DNA from: Roseobacter sp. MH60115
Lineage (GTDB): Bacteria > Pseudomonadota > Alphaproteobacteria > Rhodobacterales > Rhodobacteraceae
Reading direction: 5' to 3'
Assembly: GCF_015644665.1 (NCBI RefSeq)
Contig: NZ_JADOBQ010000002.1
Span: forward strand, 744,001-808,000
Length of the DNA: 64,000 bases
In this document: positions 1 through 8,257 of the stretch, one piece after another
Layout of the letters: each line of letters opens with the position of its first letter
Numbering within the stretch: position 1 is the stretch's first letter
The notes under the pieces: model-generated
Seen by the model: only the letters and a program-made list of their open reading frames with translations
Told to the model about the DNA's origin: nothing
The model's database searches: none
Program-made: the position numbers and the translations under genes

Positions 1-771
1 TACAAGCGGGTTCCGGCAAACGATCCCGCCTACCACGCTGCCGAGCTTGGCCGGGCCGAAGCATTGCGCCGCTCGGACAGACCCGAAGCCTCGATCGAGG
101 TACTGGAACAGCTGGCGCGCAGCCACGGGCATCTGGCGACCGTTCATTCGGCACTGGGCGACGCGCAGCGCCAGCAGGACCGTTTTGCCGAGGCCGTTGT
201 TGCCTATGACAAGGCGGCGGCCCTGGTCGAAGATCGGGGCGGACCAAGCTGGTTCCTCTACTACGCCCGTGCGATTTGCCATGAACGGCTGGGCAACTGG
301 GAGGCTGCCGAAGCGGATTTTCGCGCGGCCCTGGAGATCAACCCGGGCCAGCCGCAAGTGCTCAACTACCTCGGCTATTCGCTGGTCGAGAAACAGATCA
401 AGTTGGATGAAGCGCTGGAGATGATCGAGCGCGCGGCCGCGGCGAGCCCGGACAGCGGATACATCATCGATTCATTGGGCTGGGCGCTCTACCGTCTGGG
501 CCGCTACGATGAGGCGCTGCCGCACATGGAACGGGCGGTCGAGCTGATGGCCGTCGATCCGGTGGTGAACGATCACCTTGGCGATGTCTATTGGGCCGTT
601 GGCCGCAAACGCGAGGCGGAATTCCAGTGGGCGCGCGCGCTGTCTTTTGTCGATGAGACTGATCCGATGAGCGAAGCCAAGCCCGAGCGGATTCGACGCA
701 AGCTTGAAGTCGGTCTCGACGCCGTGCTGGCCGAAGAGGGCGCGGAGCCGCTGCAAGTTGCCAGGGACTGA
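1..771 (+). CDS. TPR repeat protein, 5' end outside window
   Basis: The reading frame is open from base 1, so the start lies upstream and only the C-terminal 256 residues are seen. They form consecutive tetratricopeptide repeats; clear examples contain AEADFRAALEINPGQP and DEALPHMERAVEL, with the spaced W/L/G/Y/A/P pattern of the family. TPR arrays are protein-binding scaffolds, and no enzymatic domain is visible. The 3' end overlaps the likely start of ispE, which suggests co-transcription. In related bacteria a TPR protein often precedes ispE. The partner and cellular role cannot be read from the sequence. Confidence 0.85.
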   Translation, partial: YKRVPANDPAYHAAELGRAEALRRSDRPEASIEVLEQLARSHGHLATVHSALGDAQRQQDRFAEAVVAYDKAAALVEDRGGPSWFLYYARAICHERLGNWEAAEADFRAALEINPGQPQVLNYLGYSLVEKQIKLDEALEMIERAAAASPDSGYIIDSLGWALYRLGRYDEALPHMERAVELMAVDPVVNDHLGDVYWAVGRKREAEFQWARALSFVDETDPMSEAKPERIRRKLEVGLDAVLAEEGAEPLQVARD

Positions 772-1663
772 GGCCCGCCTGCCACATTCTGTGGACGTCT
801 TTGCACCTGCCAAGATCAATCTGACATTGCATGTCGTCGGCCAGCGGGCCGACGGGTACCATTTGCTGGACAGCCTTGTCGCCTTTGCAACGGTGGGTGA
901 CCAGTTGGGCGTGCAGATGGACAATGGGTTTTCCCTGAAAATGCAGGGTTCAGAGGCCGCGACACTGCCCGAGGACGCCTCAAATCTCATCTTGCAGGTT
1001 GCGGACCTCTTTGATCACCTTCCGGGTGCGGCGTTTCACCTGACCAAGGAGTTGCCGGTGTCTTCGGGGATTGGCGGCGGGTCTGCAGATGCTGCCGCCG
1101 CGTATCGCGCCCTGTCCGCCGTCGCCAGAGAGGCGGACATTCAGATCCCCACGCCCGAGACACTGCTGAAGCTGGGCGCGGATGTTCCGATGTGTCTGAC
1201 CAGCAGGGCTGCGCGTATTGGCGGCATTGGCGAACAGATCACACCCGTTGCGTTACTGCCAGCGCTGCCTGCGGTGCTGGTGAACCCGCGCCGCGAAGTT
1301 GCCACGCCGGCTGTCTTCAAGGCGATGACGACGCGGCAAAACGCGCCCATGCCCCGAGATCTTCCCACGTTCAACGGCACCCGCGATCTGGCCAACTGGT
1401 TGCGCGGACAGCGGAACGATCTTGAGCCTGCAGCGTCGCAGCTTGAACCGATGATTGATGTCGTGAAAGCAGCGATTTCCACGCAGCCGGACTGCCTGCT
1501 CTCCCGGATGTCCGGGTCGGGTGCTACCTGTTTCGGTCTTTTCCCGACACTGGCGGCAGCGCAAAAGGCGGCAGCCGCCATCGCGCGCCATCAACCGGAG
1601 TGGTGGGTCAAACCGACGGAGCTGGGCTCGCAGAATGAGCGGGCACAGCCCCGGCTCAGTTGA
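758..1663 (+). CDS. ispE: 4-diphosphocytidyl-2-C-methyl-D-erythritol kinase
   Basis: Catalyses the ATP-dependent phosphorylation step of the non-mevalonate (MEP) isoprenoid pathway. The N-terminal APAKINLTLHV motif and the GHMP-kinase ATP loop SSGIGGGSADAA are diagnostic, and a C-terminal MSGSGATCFGLF motif is present. The start is uncertain: TTG at 758 has a GGAG about ten bases upstream and overlaps the TPR gene by 14 bases; GTG at 791 would begin just before the conserved motif. The 3' end overlaps the convergent polyprenyl synthase by 8 bases, so two isoprenoid genes face each other. Function is confident, start is not. Confidence 0.93.
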   Translation: MPGTEARLPHSVDVFAPAKINLTLHVVGQRADGYHLLDSLVAFATVGDQLGVQMDNGFSLKMQGSEAATLPEDASNLILQVADLFDHLPGAAFHLTKELPVSSGIGGGSADAAAAYRALSAVAREADIQIPTPETLLKLGADVPMCLTSRAARIGGIGEQITPVALLPALPAVLVNPRREVATPAVFKAMTTRQNAPMPRDLPTFNGTRDLANWLRGQRNDLEPAASQLEPMIDVVKAAISTQPDCLLSRMSGSGATCFGLFPTLAAAQKAAAAIARHQPEWWVKPTELGSQNERAQPRLS

Positions 1664-2657
1664 TCCGTTCGACCACGTAATCCGCCAGATCGCTCAGCAT
1701 TTCCTTGATCTCATGGTCGGGCAGAGGCGCAATGGCAGCTTTTGCCTTGGACGCCCAGCTTCGTGCCGCCTCTGCTGTCTCGGTGAGCGCATCATGCTTG
1801 TCCAGTAAGGCCCTGGCCGTGCCGAGGTCGTCATCGGTCTGCTTGCCCTTTTCGATGGTGCGCTCCCAAAAGGCGCGCTCCTCGGCATCCGCTTTTGCGA
1901 CCGCCTTGATGAGCGGCATGGTCAGCTTGCGCTCGCGGAAGTCATCTCCGATGTTCTTGCCGATGGCCCCTGCATCACCCTGAAAATCGAGAAGATCGTC
2001 GACGATCTGGAAGGCCACGCCCAGAGCATCGCCATATTCGTAGAGCGCGCGCACCTGCGCATCCGGCGCGTCTGCGATCACACCGCCAACTTCGGTTGCC
2101 GCCGAGAACAGGGCCGCTGTCTTGCCACGGACCACCTGAAGATAGACCGCTTCGGTGGTAGCAAGATCCTGACTGGCCGTCAGTTGCAGCACTTCCCCTT
2201 CCGCGATGGTCGCAGACGCGTTGGAGAGAATGTCGAGCACGCGCAGCGATCCGGTTTCCACCATCAGCTGAAAGCTGCGGGAGAAGAGATAGTCGCCCAC
2301 CAGCACCGATGATTTATTGTCCCACAGCAGGTTGGCGGTTGGCCGCCCGCGCCGCTGGCCGCTCTCATCGACCACGTCATCGTGCAGCAGGGTCGCGGTG
2401 TGAATGAACTCCACCGTTGCCGCCAGATTGATGTGGTACGGCCCGTCGTAGCCGCAAAGGTGGGCCGCCGCCAGCGTCAGCATGGGGCGCAGCCGCTTGC
2501 CGCCCGCCTCGACCAGATGGGCGGTGACTTCGGGAATGCGCGGCGCATGTTCAGAGGCCATTCTGGCGCGGATCAGTGCGTTCACCGCCTCAAGGTCAGC
2601 AGCCAGAAAGGCGGCCATTCGATCATGCGGTTTCTGCGAATTCTCGGTCTTCGGCAT
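1656..2657 (-). CDS. Long-chain polyprenyl diphosphate synthase
   Basis: Trans-isoprenyl diphosphate synthase of the octaprenyl/decaprenyl type, making the side chain of ubiquinone from IPP units. Both aspartate-rich motifs are visible: LLHDDVVDESGQRRG (first) and FQIVDDLLDFQGD (second), together with the GGKRLRP motif. The 333-residue length fits IspB/DdsA proteins. ATG at 2657 is preferred over the TTG one codon upstream, with GGGAAG just upstream. Chain length, and so ispB versus ddsA, cannot be decided by eye; ubiquinone-10 is usual in this group, which favours decaprenyl. The first gene upstream is the divergent DUF2007 gene, 55 bases away. Confidence 0.92.
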   Translation of the reverse strand: MPKTENSQKPHDRMAAFLAADLEAVNALIRARMASEHAPRIPEVTAHLVEAGGKRLRPMLTLAAAHLCGYDGPYHINLAATVEFIHTATLLHDDVVDESGQRRGRPTANLLWDNKSSVLVGDYLFSRSFQLMVETGSLRVLDILSNASATIAEGEVLQLTASQDLATTEAVYLQVVRGKTAALFSAATEVGGVIADAPDAQVRALYEYGDALGVAFQIVDDLLDFQGDAGAIGKNIGDDFRERKLTMPLIKAVAKADAEERAFWERTIEKGKQTDDDLGTARALLDKHDALTETAEAARSWASKAKAAIAPLPDHEIKEMLSDLADYVVERIN

Positions 2658-2712
2658 CAACTTCCCAACTGCAGGCTCGACATCACCGCCAGCTTGCCCT
2701 TACATCCCTGAT

Positions 2713-2928
2713 ATGAAGGAACTTTTGCGCAGCACAGACCCGACGATCATCGCCTTTGCCACGGCCCTTCTCCAAGGCGAGGATATAGACTGCTTTGAGT
2801 TGGACGTAAATATGAGCGTGCTCGAAGGTGGCATCGGAATCTTCCCCCGCAGGCTCATGGTACGCACCGACGATCACGATGTCGCGACACGGGTCATGCA
2901 CGACAACGACATCCCACTGGGCAAATGA
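2713..2928 (+). CDS. DUF2007-type small protein
   Basis: A 71-residue protein starting MKELLRSTDPTIIAFATALL, with a compact alpha/beta pattern and the FELDVNMSVLEGGIG region typical of the DUF2007 (putative signal-transducing) family. The ATG lies 55 bases from the divergent polyprenyl synthase, and its stop overlaps the next methyltransferase start as ATGA, so the two are probably translationally coupled. The family function is not established; it may modulate the neighbouring enzyme, which is only inference from coupling. Confidence 0.8.
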   Translation: MKELLRSTDPTIIAFATALLQGEDIDCFELDVNMSVLEGGIGIFPRRLMVRTDDHDVATRVMHDNDIPLGK

Positions 2929-3665
2929 CGCCGGACCTGACCCGGGATGCATTTCTGGGCGGGCGGCTGCACTTATATCAGCCTCGATTGGGCTATCGCG
3001 CCGGGGTGGATCCGGTATTGCTGGCCGCCAGTGTGCCAGCTCGGGCGGGGCAATCGGTGCTCGATCTGGGCTGCGGTGTGGGGGCTGCGGCTTTATGCCT
3101 CGCCGCGCGTGTGCCCGGTTTGGCGCTGACGGGTGTGGAAATGCAACCGGAGTACGCAGCCCTTGCGCGGCGAAACGGAGGGGGCGACCTGGAAGTTGTC
3201 ACTGCCGATATCAACGCGCTACCGCTTGAGCTGCGGCAGCGGCAATTCGATCATGTGATCACGAACCCCCCGTATTTTGACCGGAGCGCCAGCGGCAGCG
3301 CCCGCAACGCCGGGCGCGAGGCGGCCCTTGGCGAAACGACACCCTTGGCGGATTGGGTGAAGGCCGCGGCCAAACGGCTGAAACCGAAGGGATACGTGCA
3401 TATCATTCATCGCGCAGAACGTCTTCCGGACACCCTCGGTGCGCTGCCGAACGGGATGGGCAGCATCGAGGTTTTGCCGCTGAGCCCGCGCGTGGGGCGG
3501 CTGGCGGAGCTGGTCATCGTGCGTGCGCGTAAGAACGGGCGCGGGGCATTCAAACTGCATCCGCCCTTGATTCTTCACAAGGGCGCGCGTCACGAAAGCG
3601 ACGCTGACAGCTACGTCCCACGGGTCAAATCGGTCCTGCGGGATGGCGCCGCACTTGATTTTTAA
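2925..3665 (+). CDS. tRNA1(Val) m6A37-type methyltransferase (TrmN6-like)
   Basis: Class I SAM-dependent methyltransferase of 246 residues. The SAM-binding loop is VLDLGCGVGAAALCLAARVP and the catalytic N6-adenine motif is NPPYF, preceded by DHVIT. This combination matches the TrmN6/YfiC group, which methylates A37 of tRNA1(Val), but NPPY is shared with other nucleic acid and protein methyltransferases, so the substrate is inferred. It starts within the stop codon of the DUF2007 gene. The last residues lie 110 bases before a small YdcH gene that has its own ribosome binding site. Confidence 0.8.
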   Translation: MTPDLTRDAFLGGRLHLYQPRLGYRAGVDPVLLAASVPARAGQSVLDLGCGVGAAALCLAARVPGLALTGVEMQPEYAALARRNGGGDLEVVTADINALPLELRQRQFDHVITNPPYFDRSASGSARNAGREAALGETTPLADWVKAAAKRLKPKGYVHIIHRAERLPDTLGALPNGMGSIEVLPLSPRVGRLAELVIVRARKNGRGAFKLHPPLILHKGARHESDADSYVPRVKSVLRDGAALDF

Positions 3666-3776
3666 GCACATTAATACAATCTTAACGGGTATCATGCGCA
3701 TGCTGCCTATGCGGCGTGACTTGATTCACAAGGTGTGGTCAACTGAACGCCATACCGTTGCACACAGGAGGAATGA

Positions 3777-3941
3777 ATGAGCGTTACTGCACATGTCGAT
3801 CAGCTGAAGAAGAAGCATCAGTCCCTGAGCGAAGCCGTAGAAGAAGCCCAACGCGCCCCCGGCATCGATGATCTTGCAATCGCAGACCTGAAAAAGCAGA
3901 AACTCCGTCTCAAAGAAGAAATCACGCGCCTGTCGAGCTAG
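3777..3941 (+). CDS. YdcH/DUF465 small helical protein
   Basis: A 54-residue protein, almost entirely charged and helical, ending LKKQKLRLKEEITRL. This KKxKLxLKDxI signature is that of the YdcH (DUF465) family. A strong AGGAGG lies 4 to 9 bases before the ATG at 3777. The last 20 bases overlap the 3' end of the convergent EamA gene. A second member of the same family is found at 53748-53972. The family has no settled function; its lysine-rich helical hairpin suggests a binding role. Confidence 0.82.
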   Translation: MSVTAHVDQLKKKHQSLSEAVEEAQRAPGIDDLAIADLKKQKLRLKEEITRLSS

Positions 3942-4806
3942 CATTTTTACGCAGACTGGCGCGCGCCGCGATCATTGCGCCGCCAGTCACGAGAATCGCC
4001 GCGATGCCCAATGTCGCCGACAACGGGGCAACGCCAGCCATGACAAGCACCAAGGTCGATAACAAGGGGGCCGCGTAGGACGCAGCGCCCAAGAGTTGTA
4101 TATCGCCCTGTTTGACGCCGATGTCCCAGACGAAAAAGGCCAGCCCCACGGGGCCGAGGCCAAGCAGAAGCGTTGCACTCCAGCCCAGAGCGGACTGTGG
4201 GAAAACCGTGTCTTCGAATATCAGGTGCAGCGGCAGGGACAGGGCGGCTGCCCCTAAGCAGAACACGGTGACGGACTGTGTCGGCGCGTCGCCCACCAAA
4301 CGGGAAAGCACCGAGTAGCTCGACCAGGTGAGTGCGCAGATCAGCGCCAGCCCATAGCCGGGCAGATAGTCGATGCGGAAACCACTGCCGCCGCCCGAGA
4401 TGATCAGCGCTGCGCCTGTGAAGCCGATGGCCGCGCCGATGAGATGACCTCTGCGCACTTCTTCGCCGGGCAGCAGACCGGACAGGATGACGATCAACAA
4501 AGGCCAAAGGTAGGCGATGAGCCCTGCCTCGGCAGCCGGTGCGAGACGCAGGGCAGAGAAATAGAGCGCGTGGTAGCCAAAAAGCCCAAGCGTACCAGAG
4601 ATATAGACGCGTAAGGGCACAGATCGCAGCATCGCAAACCCGCCCGAATGATATGTCCAGATCAAGCCGCAGGTGCCACCGATGGTGAAACATATGGTGT
4701 TGAGCAACAGCGGTGGCGTCGGCGCGGACCCGACGGTCAGCAGCGCAAGCAGGGCCCAAAGGATCACCGCGACAAATCCGATCAGCGTTGCGCGCATTCT
4801 CGTCAT
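3922..4806 (-). CDS. EamA/DMT-family exporter (YddG-like)
   Basis: A drug/metabolite transporter of 294 residues with about ten hydrophobic segments in two EamA halves; the second half starts near the GYGLALICALTWSSYSVLSR segment. The overall character resembles YddG aromatic amino-acid exporters, but the substrate is inferred only. ATG at 4806 overlaps the stop of the upstream LysR gene as ATGA, so regulator and exporter are translationally coupled and probably function as one unit. The 3' end runs 20 bases into the convergent YdcH gene. Confidence 0.85.
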   Translation of the reverse strand: MTRMRATLIGFVAVILWALLALLTVGSAPTPPLLLNTICFTIGGTCGLIWTYHSGGFAMLRSVPLRVYISGTLGLFGYHALYFSALRLAPAAEAGLIAYLWPLLIVILSGLLPGEEVRRGHLIGAAIGFTGAALIISGGGSGFRIDYLPGYGLALICALTWSSYSVLSRLVGDAPTQSVTVFCLGAAALSLPLHLIFEDTVFPQSALGWSATLLLGLGPVGLAFFVWDIGVKQGDIQLLGAASYAAPLLSTLVLVMAGVAPLSATLGIAAILVTGGAMIAARASLRKNASSTGA

Positions 4807-5747
4807 GGAAGGGGGTCTTCTACAGTCACGACGCGCAGGCTGTCGGTGATATAGGTCGTCTTGCTGATTTCGCGCAGCATCCACTCGCGGAACGCTTTGA
4901 CCTGCGGACGATTTTCAGTGCCTTTCGGACAAAGAAAGCGAAACCTGGCGCCGGTGGACAGGGCCATGCCGTAAGGGGTGACCAAACGGCCTTCGTCGAT
5001 ATCCTTGACCACCAGAGCGCGCCGTCCCAGCACCACACCGACCCCGGCAAGGGCCGCATCCACGGCGTGATCCGCCTGGCTGAAATGGGGCCCGTGCGTT
5101 GGATCAAAATCGATACCCATCTCGGCAAACCATGCCTTCCAGTCACACCGCGGGTATAGAAAGTTGATCGAATCGTCAAAGATCAGCGGCGCCTCGACCA
5201 GGCTTTGTGCGTCCGGAAACCTTTCGGCGAGAGCAGGCGTCATAACCGGCGCAACCCATTCCTCCGCCAAGGGCACGCTGTAGAGATCCTCATCCTTGTC
5301 ACGCCCAAACCGAATGGCCACGTCAATGGCATCACGTCCGAAGTCCATGATCTTGAGAGAGGCTGAGAAGCGCAATTCGATTTCTGGATGCGCCTGGGCA
5401 AACTCGTAGAGCCGTGGGGCCAGCCACTTTGCGGTGAATGCCGGCCCGGCGGTGATCGTGAGGGACTGGCTGTCCTGTAGGCGTTGTGCTGCGCGCCAGG
5501 CATTCGCCAGTGTCTGAAACCCATCCTGGGCCCCTGGTGCCAGCGCCACGCCTGCTTCGGTGAGTTCCACGGCGCGATTCAAACGCCTGAAGAGGGGCGC
5601 GCCAAGGTGTTCCTCAAGGGACTTGATCTGAAAGCTCAGCGCAGCCGGTGTCACGGAGAGTTCTTCTGCCGCCTTGGCAAAGGACATGTGCCGTGCTGCC
5701 GCGTCGAAGGCACGCAAAGCAGTCAGAGGTGGCAGGCGGTCGATCAT
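4803..5747 (-). CDS. LysR-family regulator, GcvA-like
   Basis: A 314-residue LysR transcription factor. The N-terminal winged helix reads LTALRAFDAAARHMSFAKAA then LSVTPAALSFQIKSLEEHLG, typical of the GcvA branch; the rest is a periplasmic-binding-like effector domain. It is the first gene of a two-gene unit with the EamA exporter, so it may respond to the exported compound. A divergent 37-residue ORF begins 115 bases away, and a palindrome TTAAG-N5-CTTAA lies 7 bases before its start codon; this is a plausible autoregulatory site. Effector unknown. Confidence 0.88.
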   Translation of the reverse strand: MIDRLPPLTALRAFDAAARHMSFAKAAEELSVTPAALSFQIKSLEEHLGAPLFRRLNRAVELTEAGVALAPGAQDGFQTLANAWRAAQRLQDSQSLTITAGPAFTAKWLAPRLYEFAQAHPEIELRFSASLKIMDFGRDAIDVAIRFGRDKDEDLYSVPLAEEWVAPVMTPALAERFPDAQSLVEAPLIFDDSINFLYPRCDWKAWFAEMGIDFDPTHGPHFSQADHAVDAALAGVGVVLGRRALVVKDIDEGRLVTPYGMALSTGARFRFLCPKGTENRPQVKAFREWMLREISKTTYITDSLRVVTVEDPLP

Positions 5748-5753
5748 ATTCAG

Positions 5754-5768
5754 TTAAGTACAGCTTAA
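5754..5768. promoter_or_regulatory. Candidate LysR box
   Basis: Inverted repeat TTAAG-TACAG-CTTAA directly upstream of the LysR start, containing the T-N11-A spacing expected of LysR-type operators. It sits in the divergent gap between the regulator and a 37-residue ORF, where such sites usually lie. Inferred by position and symmetry only. Confidence 0.45.
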
Positions 5769-5861
5769 GTGAGTGGATGGAAAGTCTCGTTTGTCGGCTT
5801 CGTTAGCGCATGCCATATATGTCTCAGATCAATTGAGTTTATGCACGCAAGGAGCAACGCC

Positions 5862-5975
5862 ATGTTCGAAGCTACCACAAACAGCGACACCCGCAACGCC
5901 ATGCAGCGCGCTCACGAAGAGCGGGCACAAGCGATGAAAGATGCCTGGAACTGGCTGTTTCACTCTTCCCGCTGA
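5862..5975 (+). CDS. Small 37-residue protein, divergent from LysR
   Basis: Starts MFEATTNSDTRNAMQRAHEE and ends with DAWNWLFHSS. It is short, charged and probably helical, with an aromatic C-terminus. Support for it being real: a GGAG seven bases before the ATG, a strong rho-independent hairpin 30 bases after the stop, and a location in the gap divergent from a LysR gene. I do not recognise its function. A longer in-frame start at 5769 lacks a comparable ribosome binding site. Confidence 0.6.
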   Translation: MFEATTNSDTRNAMQRAHEERAQAMKDAWNWLFHSSR

Positions 5976-6002
5976 TCGACTGCAGCGATCTTACGGGATG
6001 TG

Positions 6003-6035
6003 AAAAGGGCCGGTGATCATCACCGGCCCTTTCTT
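6003..6035. terminator. Bidirectional rho-independent terminator
   Basis: Perfect nine-base stem GGGCCGGTG / CACCGGCCC around a five-base loop (6007-6029), flanked by AAAA on the left and TTTCTT on the right. It can stop transcription of the small ORF on the plus strand and of phaB on the minus strand, whose stop is 26 bases away. Confidence 0.85.
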
Positions 6036-6054
6036 CATTCTGGATGTGAAGACG

Positions 6055-6777
6055 TCAGACGAAGAACTGTGCTCCATTCGCGGAAATGGTCGAGCCATTG
6101 ATGAAACCCGCATCATCCGAGGCGAGGAACACAACGCAGCGCGCAATTTCTTCAGGTTCGCCCAGCCGTCCGGCGGGAATTTGCCCGATGATGGATTCGC
6201 GTACCTTCTCTGGCACCGCCATAACCATTTCCGTTGCGATGTAGCCCGGGCAGATTGCGTTGGCGGTGATGCCTGCGCGCGCGCCCTCTTGCGCCAATGA
6301 CTTTACGATCCCCAGATCGCCGGCTTTGGTCGCGGCATAGTTCACTTGCGCAAACTGGCCTTTCTGACCGTTGATCGAGCTGATCACGATCACCCGACCG
6401 AACTTGCGCTCGCGCATGCCGGGCCAGATCGGATGCACCGTGTTGAAGACGCCCGTCAGGTTGGTGTCGATGACTTCCTGCCACTGCTGCGGCGTCATCT
6501 TGTGGAATGGCGCGTCCCGGGTGATCCCGGCATTTGCCACGACGACATCGATGGGGCCAAGGTCGGCTTCGACGCCCGCGATGCCCTCTTTGCACGCGTC
6601 ATAGTCGGCCACGTTCCATTTGTAGGTCTTGATGCCTGTTTCATCGGTGAACTTGGCGGCTGCCTCGTCATTGCCTGCATAGGTGGCAGCGACGGTGTAG
6701 CCGGCATCTTTCAGGGCGTTGGAAATAGAGGCACCGATGCCTCGGCTGCCTCCAGTGACAAGTGCGACGCGGGACAT
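6055..6777 (-). CDS. phaB: Acetoacetyl-CoA reductase (PHB synthesis)
   Basis: Short-chain dehydrogenase of 240 residues that reduces acetoacetyl-CoA to (R)-3-hydroxybutyryl-CoA with NADPH. The cofactor loop is TGGSRGIG, the NAG motif is ANAGITRD, and the catalytic set is S in ISSINGQKGQ with YAATK. The C-terminal SANGAQFF matches PhaB proteins. A clear AAGGAG precedes the ATG. It follows phaA on the same strand with a 139-base gap holding a hairpin and a 21-base palindrome, so phaB may have its own regulated promoter. Confidence 0.93.
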   Translation of the reverse strand: MSRVALVTGGSRGIGASISNALKDAGYTVAATYAGNDEAAAKFTDETGIKTYKWNVADYDACKEGIAGVEADLGPIDVVVANAGITRDAPFHKMTPQQWQEVIDTNLTGVFNTVHPIWPGMRERKFGRVIVISSINGQKGQFAQVNYAATKAGDLGIVKSLAQEGARAGITANAICPGYIATEMVMAVPEKVRESIIGQIPAGRLGEPEEIARCVVFLASDDAGFINGSTISANGAQFFV

Positions 6778-6828
6778 GTGGGATTCTCCTTCGTGTTTCT
6801 GATAATCTTGTTACGGATTGATTTCAGG

Positions 6829-6849
6829 TTGCGCAACAATATTGCGCAA
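6829..6849. promoter_or_regulatory. Palindromic operator-like site upstream of phaB
   Basis: Two perfect TTGCGCAA half-sites, each itself palindromic, separated by CAATA. The element lies 52 bases upstream of the phaB start codon in the phaA-phaB gap. PHB genes in related bacteria are controlled by PhaR, which prefers TGC/GCA-rich repeats, so a PhaR operator is a reasonable guess but unproven. Confidence 0.5.
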
Positions 6850-6884
6850 GTAAATCCAGCAAGCAGGTGTTTTTGGAGTGTTTA

Positions 6885-6906
6885 GGCGGCGCGATGCTGC
6901 GCCGCC
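6885..6906 (-). terminator. GC hairpin after phaA, weak terminator or attenuator
   Basis: Perfect eight-base stem GGCGGCGC / GCGCCGCC with a six-base loop, 11 bases after the phaA stop. There is no good run of T after it on the minus strand, so it may only reduce read-through from phaA into phaB. Confidence 0.4.
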
Positions 6907-6916
6907 TTGATCTGAA

Positions 6917-8092
6917 TCAGGGGCGCTCAAGGCACATGGCAACGCCCATGCCGCCGCCGATGCACAGGGTCGCAAGGCCTTTCTTGGCATCGCGGCGCTT
7001 CATTTCGAACAGCAGCGTGTTCAGAATACGCGCGCCTGATGCGCCGATCGGGTGACCGATGGCAATGGCGCCGCCGTTCACGTTCACCACATCCGGGTTC
7101 CAGCCCATGTCCTTGTTGACGGCACAAGCCTGCGCCGCGAAGGCCTCGTTTGCTTCGACCAGATCGAGGTCTTCGGCCTTCCACCCGGCTTTTTCCAGCG
7201 CTTTCCGGCTGGCAAAGATGGGACCCGCGCCCATGATGGCCGGGTCGAGACCAACGGTGGCATAGCTCGCAATGCGCGCCAGGGGCTCAATGCCGCGTTT
7301 TTCGGCTTCATCCGCTGTCATCATCAGCGCGGCCGCTGCGCCATCGTTCAAGCCAGAAGCATTTGCTGCCGTGACCGAACCGTCCTTGGTGAAGGCGGGG
7401 CGCAGTTTTTGCATAGCTTCCACCGTTGCGCCGTGGCGGATGTATTCGTCCTGATCGACCACGGTATCGCCTTTGCGGCCCTTGACCGTGAAGGCCATGA
7501 TCTCATCCGCAAACTTGCCGGCTTTCTGGGCCGCTTCGGCCTTGTTCTGCGAAGCAACGGCGAATTCGTCCTGCTGCTCGCGGCCGATCTGCCATTTTTC
7601 GGCAACATTTTCCGCAGTTTGCCCCATGTGATAGCCGTTGAAAGCATCCCAGAGACCATCACGGATCATCGTGTCGATGTATTTCATATCGCCCATTTTG
7701 TGGCCAGCGCGCAGCGAGGCAGCGTGAGGGGACAGTGTCATGTTTTCCTGACCCCCCGCGGCGACGATCGATGCATCACCCAACTGGATGTGCTGTGCTG
7801 CCAGGGCAACGGCGCGCAGACCGGAGCCACAGACCTGATTGATGGTCCAGGCCGCACTTTCCTGTGGCAGGCCGGCATTGATATGCGCTTGTCGCGCCGG
7901 GTTCTGGCCCTGCGCTGCGGTCAGCACCTGACCCAGAATGGTTTCGGAAACTTCGGAAGCATCGACGCCTGCACGTGCCACGACTTCTTTCAAAACTGCG
8001 GCACCAAGGTCATGGGCGGGCGTGGTTGCGAAAGATCCGCCAAAACTGCCAACGGCGGTGCGTGCTGCGGATGCGATAACGACATTCGTCAT
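6917..8092 (-). CDS. phaA: Acetyl-CoA C-acetyltransferase (beta-ketothiolase)
   Basis: Condenses two acetyl-CoA to acetoacetyl-CoA, the first step of PHB synthesis; it also works in the reverse, degradative direction. The 391-residue length is normal. The nucleophile cysteine lies in [10 protein letters not shown], the thiolase signature [19 protein letters not shown] is present near the C-terminus and the second catalytic cysteine is in [10 protein letters not shown]. Followed by phaB on the same strand. The polymer synthase phaC is not in the window. Confidence 0.95.
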   Translation of the reverse strand: MTNVVIASAARTAVGSFGGSFATTPAHDLGAAVLKEVVARAGVDASEVSETILGQVLTAAQGQNPARQAHINAGLPQESAAWTINQVCGSGLRAVALAAQHIQLGDASIVAAGGQENMTLSPHAASLRAGHKMGDMKYIDTMIRDGLWDAFNGYHMGQTAENVAEKWQIGREQQDEFAVASQNKAEAAQKAGKFADEIMAFTVKGRKGDTVVDQDEYIRHGATVEAMQKLRPAFTKDGSVTAANASGLNDGAAAALMMTADEAEKRGIEPLARIASYATVGLDPAIMGAGPIFASRKALEKAGWKAEDLDLVEANEAFAAQACAVNKDMGWNPDVVNVNGGAIAIGHPIGASGARILNTLLFEMKRRDAKKGLATLCIGGGMGVAMCLERP

Positions 8093-8257
8093 ATGGATTG
8101 GTCCTTTGCCAGTTCTGGAAAAGGGGCGTTCTCGCCGGGCCTTGGTTTTCAGGGCCCTGACCCCTCACCTTCAATGGTTCGGTCCATAGACTATTCACGT
8201 AAGGGCAGCAACCAAATGGCGCGTCGCAGCAGGTCTGGCCCTCGGATGGCCTGCATC

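Noticed and set aside
8138-8158. A terminator after the EAL gene
   Set aside because: A GGGCC/GGCCC repeat exists, but the loop is long and no T run follows.
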